A program made the translations under genes and the position numbers. A DNA stretch of 64,000 nt. Origin: Planctomycetota bacterium (GTDB taxonomy: Bacteria > Planctomycetota > Planctomycetia > Gemmatales > Gemmataceae). Below, one piece after another: positions 8,975 through 16,901 of this stretch. The stretch spans positions 1 through 64,000 of the forward strand of contig JAIOPV010000081.1 of the NCBI GenBank assembly GCA_021413735.1, given 5' to 3'. The first letter of the stretch is position 1. Every line of letters begins with the position of its first letter. Under the pieces are notes generated by a model. It searched no databases. It was not told the DNA's origin and saw nothing but the letters and a program-made list of their open reading frames with translations.

Positions 8975-9880
8975 TCACTTCTCTGGGTACAACTCCCGAA
9001 TCCCATTCTTGAGGCCGTAAACTCGCTCGACCTCGGCGTCTGTCAGCGGACGGTCGAACACAGCCAGATCGTCCTGATACCCGACGTAAGAGGCACCGAG
9101 GACCAAGAGTACCTTGGCGGGATCCCAGTCGAACGTCAGATCCCACTTCTCGATACTGCCCTACAACTTGCCGTTGATGAAGAGCTTGCCGAGCGGCTTG
9201 TTGGTCTTGTCGTTGATGTTCTCCACAGTGAATGCAACGTGAGTCCACTTCTCACGCGAGAACGGTGCCTTCGCGACCTGCACCATTGGACGTTTCTCGA
9301 ACGGGATGTCGCCCCACGGCTTGTTGTCGGGGTTCCAGATGTTGAACAGCGGTCGGATCGCGTAGCGGAAGTAACGCGGCGTCTCATCCTTCGACCACTC
9401 GCAGAAGATGTAGCCTTTCTTGTTGTCGTCGCCGATGATCTGGATCGGATCGCAATATCCTGGCTCCAGGTCTTTGTCGGGATCCAACCGCAGCCACGCG
9501 GAGACGGTGCAACTCCAACTCTTGGCGTTGTAGCCGATCACTCCGCGATCCTTGAACGAGGGACGGGTCGCCCCCTTCTTGGGGAAATGCAGAGCCCCAC
9601 CGAACCGCCCCGCGTCGGCGACGACCTTCACCTCATCGTTCGGCTTCGCCTGCACCAACTCCTTGCCTTGCTGAACGAAACACGTCTTGTCGCCACGGGA
9701 AAAGTCCGCGTCGAGCCCCTTGTCGAACGACGCATGCATGGTGAGCGACTTGGCGAGCTTCGCCTTCGCTGCTGTCTCGGCCTCGTCCAGAAATGGCGTT
9801 GCTTCCTCGGCACGTGTGGCCGCGAGCGTACCCAGCAGGACAACGCAAAGGAACGAGATCACTTGACCGGTCCGTTTCAT
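8975..9880 (-). pseudogene. Secreted LamG/concanavalin-like protein with an in-frame TAG stop
   Basis: The reading frame begins with a clear signal peptide (MKRTGQVISFLCVVLLGTLA) behind an AGGAG site and continues as a LamG jelly-roll domain (SWSCTVSAWLRLDPD, WTHVAFTVENIND, GKLFINGK). At 9161-9163 a TAG stop interrupts it after residue 239. The same frame then stays open for 61 more codons to a TGA at 8975-8977, and those codons encode exactly the expected domain end: SIEKWDLTFDW and DDLAVFDRPLTDAEVERVYG. That ending matches the FDRALT...EI..LAG endings in the large LamG protein at 16902-23126. A single C-to-T change turning CAG into TAG explains it. It may be a young pseudogene, a readthrough stop, or a sequencing error. 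The caspase-like gene is upstream and the TIGR02996 gene is 24 bases downstream. Confidence 0.8.
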
Positions 9881-9946
9881 TTCATGGCTCCTGGAACGGC
9901 CCGCGACAACGGGCAGGTTGAATCCTCGCCTCCTTAGTCTGCCCTT

Positions 9947-11413
9947 TCATTTCGCGGCAGGCAACGCCTTGGGTTCGCCTAGGCCCGTGAACTTCTTCAG
10001 GAAGGCGAGGAACTGCTCCAACAGACTCGCGGAGTTGCCACGCCGACCCTGAATCACCACCGACTCGGGCGTCACGACCACCTTGCCCGCGAAACCAGCG
10101 AGCACAATCTCGGCCTCGTTCGCGTCGCTCGCCACGCCAACCTTCACGCCCTCCGGTGGCGAGTCCTCAATCTGATCCACGAAATCTGCCACGTCCACCG
10201 GTTGCGCGAACTCGAAGACGAGACGATCGAACATGCTCCCAAAGACCGCCTGAAAGCCCGTTGATCGCACAAACTCCGGCCCCGACAGCCGACCAATTTC
10301 GCGTTGCCAGATCACTTCGGCCAGATCATCCGGATTCACGGTCACGCTCACGCTGTATTCGAAGTCGGGCGTGCGAATGTAGCCCATGCCGTCGCGCTCG
10401 GCGGACACGTCGAGATCCTTCCGCTTGTAGCCGAACTGCTCGCGAACCATGTCGAAGGTGTTGTCGAGATCGGCCTTGATGTCGGCGACCGCGGCGCGAT
10501 TGACGTACTTGCGTGCCCAGTCGTTCACGCGGTCCGGCATGTTGTGCGACTTGCGATAGCCGGTCAAATCCTTGATCTTGCTGTTGCTCTCGGCACGGAA
10601 GACGACTCGCTTCATGCGACCCGGATCGAGCAGTTCGCTGCCCGGTCCGAGGAGCTTGCCGAGATCCGCGATCACGGACTCGGACTTGCTCTCGCCGAGC
10701 CGTTGCGGCACCTGTTCCTCGGGGGAATCGTAACTTCGACGCAGCGTTCGCGGCACTGCATCGACCAGGAATTCATGGAGTGCCTCGGCGGTGAGGCTTC
10801 CGTCTTTGGCGACGCCCGTTCGCGACTTGCCAGTGAACATCTCGATGAGGTGATGTCGCCAGATGCCGTGCCTGAGTGTTGCTGACTCGAACGACCGCTC
10901 CCCAGGCTCGCACGAGAGCAACCCGACGCAGTTCGCGGACGCATCGAACAGATTCGTCAGTTCGTCTGCATCGAGACCCGACGGCTCCACTTCGCCGGGC
11001 AACGTGAACGAATCGACATCGAGCAACACGCTGATTTCTTTGCATTTCGTCTTGTTCAACGCGGCGAGGAGATCGGCGACTGCCAGTGAGGTTTCGGCGA
11101 GATCGGGCGTGATGGTATCAGCACACGCAAGGTAGCCGCGACCCTTCTGACTGAATCCGCGTGTGACGATCAACACGAGAAGCGAGTCGGCTTTATCGAC
11201 GAGCTTGGGGAGCCGGCGGAGGTGCGATTCGATGCTGGCTTTTGTGGTGCGTGTGCCGGCGATGAGGAAGCATTTCGCCGGATTATAGCCGGCGGCGGGT
11301 AATGCTCGATGCAACTCGGCACAGTCTGAGGCCGCGTAGGGAATCGGTGGTCCGGCCTCGAAATAGGTTTCGACGGCGATAAGCAAGGCGGCGCGGTCGG
11401 CCACGGGAATCAC
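9947..11413 (-). CDS. Caspase-fold protein, catalytic residues apparently replaced (pseudo-caspase)
   Basis: A 488-residue protein starting with GTG. The N-terminal 230 residues follow the caspase/peptidase C14 layout of planctomycetes: RAALLIAVETYFE, AASDCAELHRAL, an LIAGTRTTKASIESHL segment, a core strand SLLVLIVTRGFSQKGRGYLA, then VLLDVDSF, then LLSCEPGERSFES and HGIWRHHLIEMFTG. In active members the third motif reads xxGHG and the fourth reads D-x-C-x-S. Here the His is Arg (TRG) and the Cys position is Asp (DVDS), so proteolysis looks lost. The C-terminal 250 residues are not recognised. It may act as a regulator or binding scaffold. It heads a minus-strand group with the LamG and TIGR02996 genes. 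The fold call is by motif spacing only. Confidence 0.7.
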   Translation of the reverse strand: MIPVADRAALLIAVETYFEAGPPIPYAASDCAELHRALPAAGYNPAKCFLIAGTRTTKASIESHLRRLPKLVDKADSLLVLIVTRGFSQKGRGYLACADTITPDLAETSLAVADLLAALNKTKCKEISVLLDVDSFTLPGEVEPSGLDADELTNLFDASANCVGLLSCEPGERSFESATLRHGIWRHHLIEMFTGKSRTGVAKDGSLTAEALHEFLVDAVPRTLRRSYDSPEEQVPQRLGESKSESVIADLGKLLGPGSELLDPGRMKRVVFRAESNSKIKDLTGYRKSHNMPDRVNDWARKYVNRAAVADIKADLDNTFDMVREQFGYKRKDLDVSAERDGMGYIRTPDFEYSVSVTVNPDDLAEVIWQREIGRLSGPEFVRSTGFQAVFGSMFDRLVFEFAQPVDVADFVDQIEDSPPEGVKVGVASDANEAEIVLAGFAGKVVVTPESVVIQGRRGNSASLLEQFLAFLKKFTGLGEPKALPAAK

Positions 11414-11664
11414 CTGTTTTGGTACAGCACGTCTGGCTAAGGCGTGAGTGTAGTCGAACCCAGCACGCGGTTCAAAGTCAGGTGATTTACCTCTACCTCG
11501 TTACAAGCGAGGTTCCTCACCCGCAAACAACAGCCCCACTCGGTTCAGCACTTTCGCCAGCGGCGGAAACTCTCGCTCATCGCGTCACTCCAATCACACC
11601 GACTCGTTTCCGTGACCCGTTCTGGGTATCAAGAAGAGAACCGCAATGTTCTGGAGGTTCACGC

Positions 11665-12903
11665 ATGTCCGCACCGCACGTCGAACACGTCGAGATGACC
11701 GGCCACATTGTCGATTCATTGCTGCTGCCCAAAGTGCTCGACGCCATCCTGTCTCGCGGTGGGCAATACCACATCGAAACGCTGCGTCTCGGTGAACGGC
11801 AGGACGATCCGAGTTTCGCACGCCTCGAAGTGACCGCCGCGACCGCCGAACAACTCGAACACATCCTCGCGGAAATCCATCCCCACGGGGCTGTGCCGTC
11901 GCACGCGGCCGACTGCCAGACCGTCGCCGCCGACATGGACGGTGCGTTCCCCGACGGTTTCTATTGTTCCACGAACTTCCGCACGCAGCTCAGGCTGAAA
12001 GCGGACTGGATCGACGTCGAAGATCAAGAGATGGACTGCGGCATCGTCGTTGATCCCGAGGGCGGCGCGGCTCGCTGCATTCCGATGACTACCGTGTTGA
12101 AGGGCGACCGCATCGTCGTCGGTCGGCAGGGAATGCGGGTGTTTCCGCCCGAATCCGAGATTCGCAAACACGAACTGTTCGAGTTCATGGCAAGCCCCGT
12201 GTCGAGTGAGCGGCCCAAGGGCGTAAGCGTGCGAGAGATCGCCCACGCCATGCGAAAGACGCGCGCCGCTGGCGATAAGGTGCTCGCCGTGCTGGGGCCG
12301 GCGGTCGTGCATACCGGCGGCAGCGAACTCGTCGCGAAGCTGGTTCGCGATGGCCTCATCAACGTTCTGTTTGCGGGAAACGCACTCGCCACGCACGACA
12401 TCGAACAGGCGTTCTACGGCACGAGTCTCGGTGTGTCGCTCGACAAGGGGTTGCCCACGAGCGAGGGTCACGAACACCACCTGCGAACCATCAACACCAT
12501 ACGCAGGATCGGCGGGATCAAGGCCGCGGTCGAGAGCGGCAAACTCACGTCGGGGATCATGTACGAGTGCGTGAAAGCGAACGCTCCGTTCCTGCTCGCG
12601 GGCAGCATTCGCGATGATGGGCCGCTACCGGAAGTGGTCACGGATACGCTCGTCGCTCAGGATGTCATGCGGCGATTAATTCCAGGCGTGGGCTTCTGCC
12701 TGATGGTGGCGACGACGCTCCATTCGATCGCCGTGGGGAATCTGCTGCCAGCGTGGGTGAAGGTGGCCTGTGTCGATATCAACCCGGCGACCGTGACGAA
12801 GCTCATGGATCGCGGCAGCACGCAGACCGTGGGAATTGTGTCGGACGCCGAGCCGTTCATCCGGGCGCTGGTGAACGAGTTGGATCGCTCGGCGATGCTG
12901 TGA
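11665..12903 (+). CDS. TIGR00300/LOR-SDH domain protein, probable ornithine cyclodeaminase type
   Basis: A 412-residue stand-alone LOR/SDH-family protein. Recognisable blocks are the N-terminal HVEMTGHIVDSLLLPKVLD, FYCSTNFRTQLR, MDCGIVVD, VLAVLGPAVVHTGGSELVA, LFAGNALATHDIEQAFYGTS, SEGHEHHLRTINTIRRIGGI and a final NLLPAWVKVACVDINPATVT. The same domain forms the C-terminal part of cyanobacterial ArgZ/AgrE and archaeal stand-alone proteins that convert ornithine to proline and ammonia with NAD+. The start was placed at 11665 because GGAGG stands 9 bases upstream; a longer open frame from 11419 lacks support. It is alone on the plus strand between two minus-strand groups. The enzymatic role is inferred from the family; lysine or saccharopine metabolism is an older suggestion. 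Confidence 0.83.
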   Translation: MSAPHVEHVEMTGHIVDSLLLPKVLDAILSRGGQYHIETLRLGERQDDPSFARLEVTAATAEQLEHILAEIHPHGAVPSHAADCQTVAADMDGAFPDGFYCSTNFRTQLRLKADWIDVEDQEMDCGIVVDPEGGAARCIPMTTVLKGDRIVVGRQGMRVFPPESEIRKHELFEFMASPVSSERPKGVSVREIAHAMRKTRAAGDKVLAVLGPAVVHTGGSELVAKLVRDGLINVLFAGNALATHDIEQAFYGTSLGVSLDKGLPTSEGHEHHLRTINTIRRIGGIKAAVESGKLTSGIMYECVKANAPFLLAGSIRDDGPLPEVVTDTLVAQDVMRRLIPGVGFCLMVATTLHSIAVGNLLPAWVKVACVDINPATVTKLMDRGSTQTVGIVSDAEPFIRALVNELDRSAML

Positions 12904-12931
12904 CCTGTGTGGAGCTGCGTCGAAATGCTTT

Positions 12932-12994
12932 GCGAGCCCCGGGGTGTGTGCCAATGTGAGCCAAAAGACCACGGAGGTAAACCCCGTGGCTCGC
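12932..12994. terminator. Hairpin between convergent genes
   Basis: GCGAGCCCCGGGG at 12932-12944 pairs with CCCCGTGGCTCGC at 12982-12994, with one mismatch. An inner CCACGG/CCGTGG pair is also possible. It lies between the converging LOR/SDH gene and a lipoprotein gene and could serve both directions. No U-run follows. Confidence 0.5.
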
Positions 12995-13052
12995 GAGGCG
13001 TTGGGATTTCTATTTGGCTCCGCAAGAGGAGAGGGCAAAAGCAACGCTCGTC

Positions 13053-14009
13053 TCACTTCTTTGGGAAGGCTTCGCCGGTCGGCAACTTCAGCTCGTCGCC
13101 GAAGCCGAACTTCTTGCGAAGATCGGGATACGCGGCGTGGGCCTCCTTCACTTCCTTGTCGAAGTCGAACAGCGGCTCCCCTGGCTTCGCCACGGTAATG
13201 GAACCTTCGTTCATCGATTCGCCAAGGACACGATTCTTGAAGACGTCCGGTGATGTTGCGCTTCGGTAAAACTTCCGCAGCGTCGGTCGATCTTCCGTGA
13301 GAAGCTTGTTCACGTCCGCGATGATCTTGTTGCCGTCCACGGTGTACGACGCCTTTCGACCATCCTTGACGAAGCCAACCACGGCGGTCACATCGCCGGG
13401 CAGAACGAACGTCGTCTTCATCTTGCAGTCGGTGAGCATGGCGATGAGGATGCCCTTGGCCGATTGCAGGTCGATCAAGTCATGCAGAATCTCCGCGTCG
13501 AGTTGCTCGTCGGTCAGCTTCTTGATCTCATCCGGCGTCTTCGGTTTCCGTTTATTCGGATCGGGTTTGCCGGGTTGGTCGGAGTCTTCTTTGCGGATCA
13601 GTTTCATCCCACCATCGGGGGTGCGGTCCAGCTTGAACTGTGGGTTCAGCAACGGGGAGCCGCCTTGTCGGGCGTAGTCGGGCAGTTGGCGAACGTAAGC
13701 GGTGCCGCCGAATTTGAACTTGCCATTCGGCGTGAACTCGGCGGACACATCCTTCCACGCGACCACCTTGGGGTTCTCGAGCATGCTGCGGAGGGTCTTG
13801 CGCAGCATGTCATCAATCGTCTCGTCTTGAGGGTTCTTTCCCATCGGTCCCGGAGGACCGCCCCCAAACGTTGGCGGCGCAATCGTCACGATATCCATGC
13901 GAATTTTGGTCGCGCCATCGGGGTTCATGGTGTAGGTGATCTCGCCTTCCACGCATCCCACGAGGGCAAAGCAGAATAGCCCTACAATTGCGAATCGAAC
14001 TCGTTTCAT
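13053..14009 (-). CDS. Lipoprotein of unknown function
   Basis: A 318-residue protein with a lipoprotein signal MKRVRFAIVGLFCFALVGC, cleaved before Cys19. The mature part starts EGEITYTMNPDGATKIRMD, a form often seen in proteins that report or sense a summed quantity, but no enzyme motif is visible. A lysine- and proline-rich charged linker (DPNKRKPKTPDEIKK) lies near the middle, and the C-terminal half is mixed alpha/beta. I do not recognise the family. The gene stands alone on the minus strand between the LOR/SDH gene and the small lipoprotein at 14117. The start ATG has a CTGGAG site upstream. Confidence 0.75.
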   Translation of the reverse strand: MKRVRFAIVGLFCFALVGCVEGEITYTMNPDGATKIRMDIVTIAPPTFGGGPPGPMGKNPQDETIDDMLRKTLRSMLENPKVVAWKDVSAEFTPNGKFKFGGTAYVRQLPDYARQGGSPLLNPQFKLDRTPDGGMKLIRKEDSDQPGKPDPNKRKPKTPDEIKKLTDEQLDAEILHDLIDLQSAKGILIAMLTDCKMKTTFVLPGDVTAVVGFVKDGRKASYTVDGNKIIADVNKLLTEDRPTLRKFYRSATSPDVFKNRVLGESMNEGSITVAKPGEPLFDFDKEVKEAHAAYPDLRKKFGFGDELKLPTGEAFPKK

Positions 14010-14116
14010 GTGACGGACTCCAGATGTGAGGGAACCCGTCGAAGCGTATCGCCTTCGGTGAATGGCGTCAACCGACCGCGTTGCGGAGCCAGGTCAACTG
14101 GTCGGCGTTGTTCGGC

Positions 14117-14587
14117 TTACTTCGCGGAATGCAGTTGAAACGAGAGAGAGTTTTCGCCGCTCGTGATGGTCTGTTTCAGTGTGGTCGCGGTGTTGTACTT
14201 GGCAGGAATCACTGGCACTCGTTCGTCGATCATCCCGGTTCCGTCCGTACTGCTCATGCTCTGCACCCGTCGCCCCGTCTTCTTCGCGCAAACAATCTCG
14301 ACCTTGTAATCGCCCGGTGAAGGACCGTTTTCCCCTTCGATCACGAATGTCCCGTCGTCCTGAACGATCCCTTGCGATTGCAACTGACCGACCGCAACCG
14401 GAACAAACACGATCGTTCCTGCAGGTGCTGGTTGGTCGTCCAACGTAATCTTCCCGGTCACTCGCACACGGGGCGGATTCGGGTCGGAGCTCTTCCCGCA
14501 CCCGATAATGCCGACACACAACGCGACGCAGATAATCAGTCGCGTGGAGGCGACTCCCCCACGACGAGCCAATACGTTGCCGGTCAT
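14117..14587 (-). CDS. Small lipoprotein with transthyretin/carboxypeptidase-regulatory-like domain
   Basis: A 156-residue protein with signal RLIICVALCVGIIGC ending in a lipobox Cys. The mature part has the pattern VRVTGKITLDDQPAPAGTIV, DDGTFVIEGENGPSPGDYKV typical of the transthyretin-like or CarboxypepD-regulatory beta-sandwich that planctomycetes export in large numbers. It probably sits on a membrane and binds something; no enzyme is implied. The start at 14587 was chosen because it gives a clean signal peptide and lies 55 bases after the DUF1559 stop; a reading from 14710 would overlap that gene. The same gene pair, DUF1559 then small lipoprotein, recurs at 32343-30769. Confidence 0.8.
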   Translation of the reverse strand: MTGNVLARRGGVASTRLIICVALCVGIIGCGKSSDPNPPRVRVTGKITLDDQPAPAGTIVFVPVAVGQLQSQGIVQDDGTFVIEGENGPSPGDYKVEIVCAKKTGRRVQSMSSTDGTGMIDERVPVIPAKYNTATTLKQTITSGENSLSFQLHSAK

Positions 14588-14642
14588 GAAACTACTCGGA
14601 ATGCGGTGTGGAGAATCAGGCAAGTCGTAGAAATCACAGGTG

Positions 14643-15536
14643 TCACGGCAGTGGAGTTGTTTCGCCGCCCGCGGGACTCGCAGCGGCTTGCCAGGCAACG
14701 ACATCGACATTGCTCGTCACAAATCGGACTGACCCATCCATCATCAGCAGACCCACGCCGCCAGTGTGATTGCTCTTGGCCGTGAGCTGATACGTGCCGA
14801 AATTACCCGTCCCCACACAAGGCGTTTTGGCGTCGCCAGCGCACCGTTCGGTGAGGTCGCTCACGTTTGCGTTCGGAAGGTAGTCGTGCGTGTACTGAAC
14901 ACAGCCGGTATCCGCGAACAATGCGCCGCGAGAGTCATTGTTCGATGACTTTCGGATCTCCGAGACGCCGGCCGTGTTCGATGTGCCATCGGTCAAGTCG
15001 CTGATGCTCATGTAGCCCGCGTGAATGAACGGGCCTTTCACAGTGAGTTGCGTCTGGTTGCTCGAAGGGTAGGCGCGAATCCACTTTCCGATGCCGGTGT
15101 TGCCGACGTAGTTCCCGCGAAAACCAAAATCCTGAGCGTTGTTCGAGATCGAGGCGTCGATGTCCGATGGGCATGTGAAGATGTTCAACTTGTAGCCGCG
15201 CACCGTCTGATTTTCGACCATCCACCAGCTCTTGGTGTGGTTGAACTGGTTGTACACGTTGCCCAGTTCCATGAACGGCAAAATCTGCTTGATCCACGAG
15301 CCGTACACTTTGTCGTCGCTCGCGGTTTCGGCGATGTGCCCATAGGGGAATCGACCGAGCGAGCCGTGATAATTGTGCAAGGCCAACCCGATCTGCTTCA
15401 GGTTGTTCTGGCACTTCATGCGGGCTGCCGCCTCGCGAACTTTCTGGACAGCGGGAAGCAGCAGTCCAATCAGAATGGCAATGATGGCAATAACGACCAA
15501 TAACTCAATCAGGGTGAACCCACGACGATTTGGCAT
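14643..15536 (-). CDS. DUF1559 protein with type IV pilin-like N-terminus
   Basis: A 297-residue protein. It begins with the prepilin cleavage and methylation motif [20 protein letters not shown], followed by the DUF1559 start [20 protein letters not shown] and [12 protein letters not shown]. The C-terminus has the DUF1559 ending [20 protein letters not shown]. These proteins are secreted and assembled by a type II/IV-pilus-like machinery and are expanded to dozens of copies in planctomycetes; their function is unknown. The start at MPNRRG was preferred over upstream codons because prepilin leaders are short. A small lipoprotein gene follows after 55 bases. Confidence 0.93.
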   Translation of the reverse strand: MPNRRGFTLIELLVVIAIIAILIGLLLPAVQKVREAAARMKCQNNLKQIGLALHNYHGSLGRFPYGHIAETASDDKVYGSWIKQILPFMELGNVYNQFNHTKSWWMVENQTVRGYKLNIFTCPSDIDASISNNAQDFGFRGNYVGNTGIGKWIRAYPSSNQTQLTVKGPFIHAGYMSISDLTDGTSNTAGVSEIRKSSNNDSRGALFADTGCVQYTHDYLPNANVSDLTERCAGDAKTPCVGTGNFGTYQLTAKSNHTGGVGLLMMDGSVRFVTSNVDVVAWQAAASPAGGETTPLP

Positions 15537-15656
15537 TTTCCACACGAGAGGAGAGAGAGCAGGCGAGCGAGATGCGCTCACTGTACGTCGCCGCTCGTGA
15601 GGTGTAAAGCGAACAGAGATGAACGTTTTCTCACATCACACTGAAGGAGTTCCGTC

Positions 15657-15686
15657 TTCGCCGCTTGCTCCGTTACAAGCGGCGAA
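15657..15686 (-). terminator. Hairpin downstream of carbonic anhydrase
   Basis: TTCGCCGCTTG at 15657-15667 and CAAGCGGCGAA at 15676-15686 are perfectly complementary around an 8-base loop. It begins 4 bases beyond the carbonic anhydrase stop codon in the direction of transcription. No strong U-run follows. It shares the CGCCGCTTG core with the hairpin at 946-997. Confidence 0.6.
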
Positions 15687-15690
15687 AACC

Positions 15691-16338
15691 TCAGCCGATC
15701 GTTGCGTGGAACTTGATATCCCCGGTGGACAATTCGTACACGACTCCGACCACACGCACGAGACCATCATCCACGGCCTTCCGCAGCGTATCGCTGCGTT
15801 CCAGCAACATGTGTACGCTGTGCTTCACATTGCAATCAACCGCGTTGTGCAGCAGGGAGCCGGGTAGTGCCTGAGCCTCCGCAACGGCTGGGGCAATTTC
15901 TCGCAGAAGGAAGCCCAAAGCTCCGGGAGCGTTGTTCATCGTGAGCGCTGCCTTCACGGCCCCACAGTTCTCGTGACCGAGGACAACCAGCAACTTCACG
16001 CCCAGATTTGCGACGGCATATTCCAGGCTCGCCACTTCTGCTTCGCCGACAATGTTCCCCGCCACCCGCACCACGAAGATATCGCCTTCGCCTTGATCGA
16101 AGATCAGTTCAGGCGAAACTCGCGAATCGGCGCATCCCAGTAACGCCGCAAGAGGGTACTGACCCTGCGCGTGGAAACCGCGATCTTCGGTGGTCACCGT
16201 CCGGTGCAACCGTTTGTTTTCGAGGTAGCGCCAGTGACCTTCGAGCAGGCGATGAAACGCCTCTTCCTTGGTGAGACCTTGACCGGGTTCACGCGAACGA
16301 TCGGCCGCATTCGACGAGTCGGTGGAGTCGGTTGACAC
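15691..16338 (-). CDS. can: Beta-carbonic anhydrase
   Basis: A 215-residue cytoplasmic beta-class carbonic anhydrase that interconverts CO2 and bicarbonate. The zinc site is complete: C69 in GCADSR, H122 and C125 in GHENCGAV, with the D71-R73 catalytic pair. The central RVAGNIV and SLEYAVANLGVKLLVVLGH strands are typical. The start codon is GTG. The STAS-domain gene lies 32 bases upstream on the same strand, so the two are probably co-transcribed. The N-terminal 20 residues are polar and likely flexible. A hairpin follows the stop codon. Confidence 0.95.
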   Translation of the reverse strand: MSTDSTDSSNAADRSREPGQGLTKEEAFHRLLEGHWRYLENKRLHRTVTTEDRGFHAQGQYPLAALLGCADSRVSPELIFDQGEGDIFVVRVAGNIVGEAEVASLEYAVANLGVKLLVVLGHENCGAVKAALTMNNAPGALGFLLREIAPAVAEAQALPGSLLHNAVDCNVKHSVHMLLERSDTLRKAVDDGLVRVVGVVYELSTGDIKFHATIG

Positions 16339-16370
16339 GACAAGTTACCTGCTTGAGTCTGGGCTTCGGA

Positions 16371-16703
16371 TTAGCTGGCGGAAAACGCCTCGTCGACGGT
16401 TTCCACGATCTTGAACATCTTGGTGAAGCCGCTGATGTCCAGAATTTTCTTGATGTTTTGGTCTGCGCCCGCGAAGACCATGTCGCCACCTTGCGCCCGG
16501 ATTTTCTTGGCGGCAACAATGAGAACCCGCAGTCCGGCACTACTAATGAATTCCAACTGGGTCACATTGAGGACCAGAATTCGGATGCCACTGTCGATCA
16601 TGGCCATCAACCGGGCTTCCAGTTCCGGGGAGGCGATCACATCAAGGCGGCCGATGACGTCAGCGACCAGATTACGGTCGCGATGTTCCTCTCGAATTTC
16701 CAT
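16371..16703 (-). CDS. STAS-domain anti-sigma factor antagonist
   Basis: A 110-residue single-domain STAS protein of the SpoIIAA/RsbV type. The conserved phosphorylation segment LEFISSAGLRVL places the likely phosphoserine at S55. Such proteins bind anti-sigma kinases in a partner-switching cascade: unphosphorylated protein frees a sigma factor or response output. No kinase or phosphatase gene is adjacent, so the partner is elsewhere. It is the first gene of a probable two-gene unit with the carbonic anhydrase, divergent from the large LamG gene across a 198-base gap. Confidence 0.92.
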   Translation of the reverse strand: MEIREEHRDRNLVADVIGRLDVIASPELEARLMAMIDSGIRILVLNVTQLEFISSAGLRVLIVAAKKIRAQGGDMVFAGADQNIKKILDISGFTKMFKIVETVDEAFSAS

Positions 16704-16901
16704 AACTCACCCTGCCGTTCCGGCGTAATAACCTCCAGCATCCTAAGAGGCACACGGACGCGAAGGAAGAGGCACCATCAAAGTTCAGGAACCAAAAATT
16801 GGGCCGTGAAGTTATTCCGTGCCGCTCATTAGCGAAGATGTTCTCGGCCGGGTATGATCGTTCTTCGCGAGTTGGTGCGAACGTGGTCGGAGGCTGCGGC
16901 A

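Noticed and set aside
11419-11664. N-terminal extension of the LOR/SDH protein by 82 codons
   Set aside because: No family similarity there, and GGAGG precedes the ATG at 11665.
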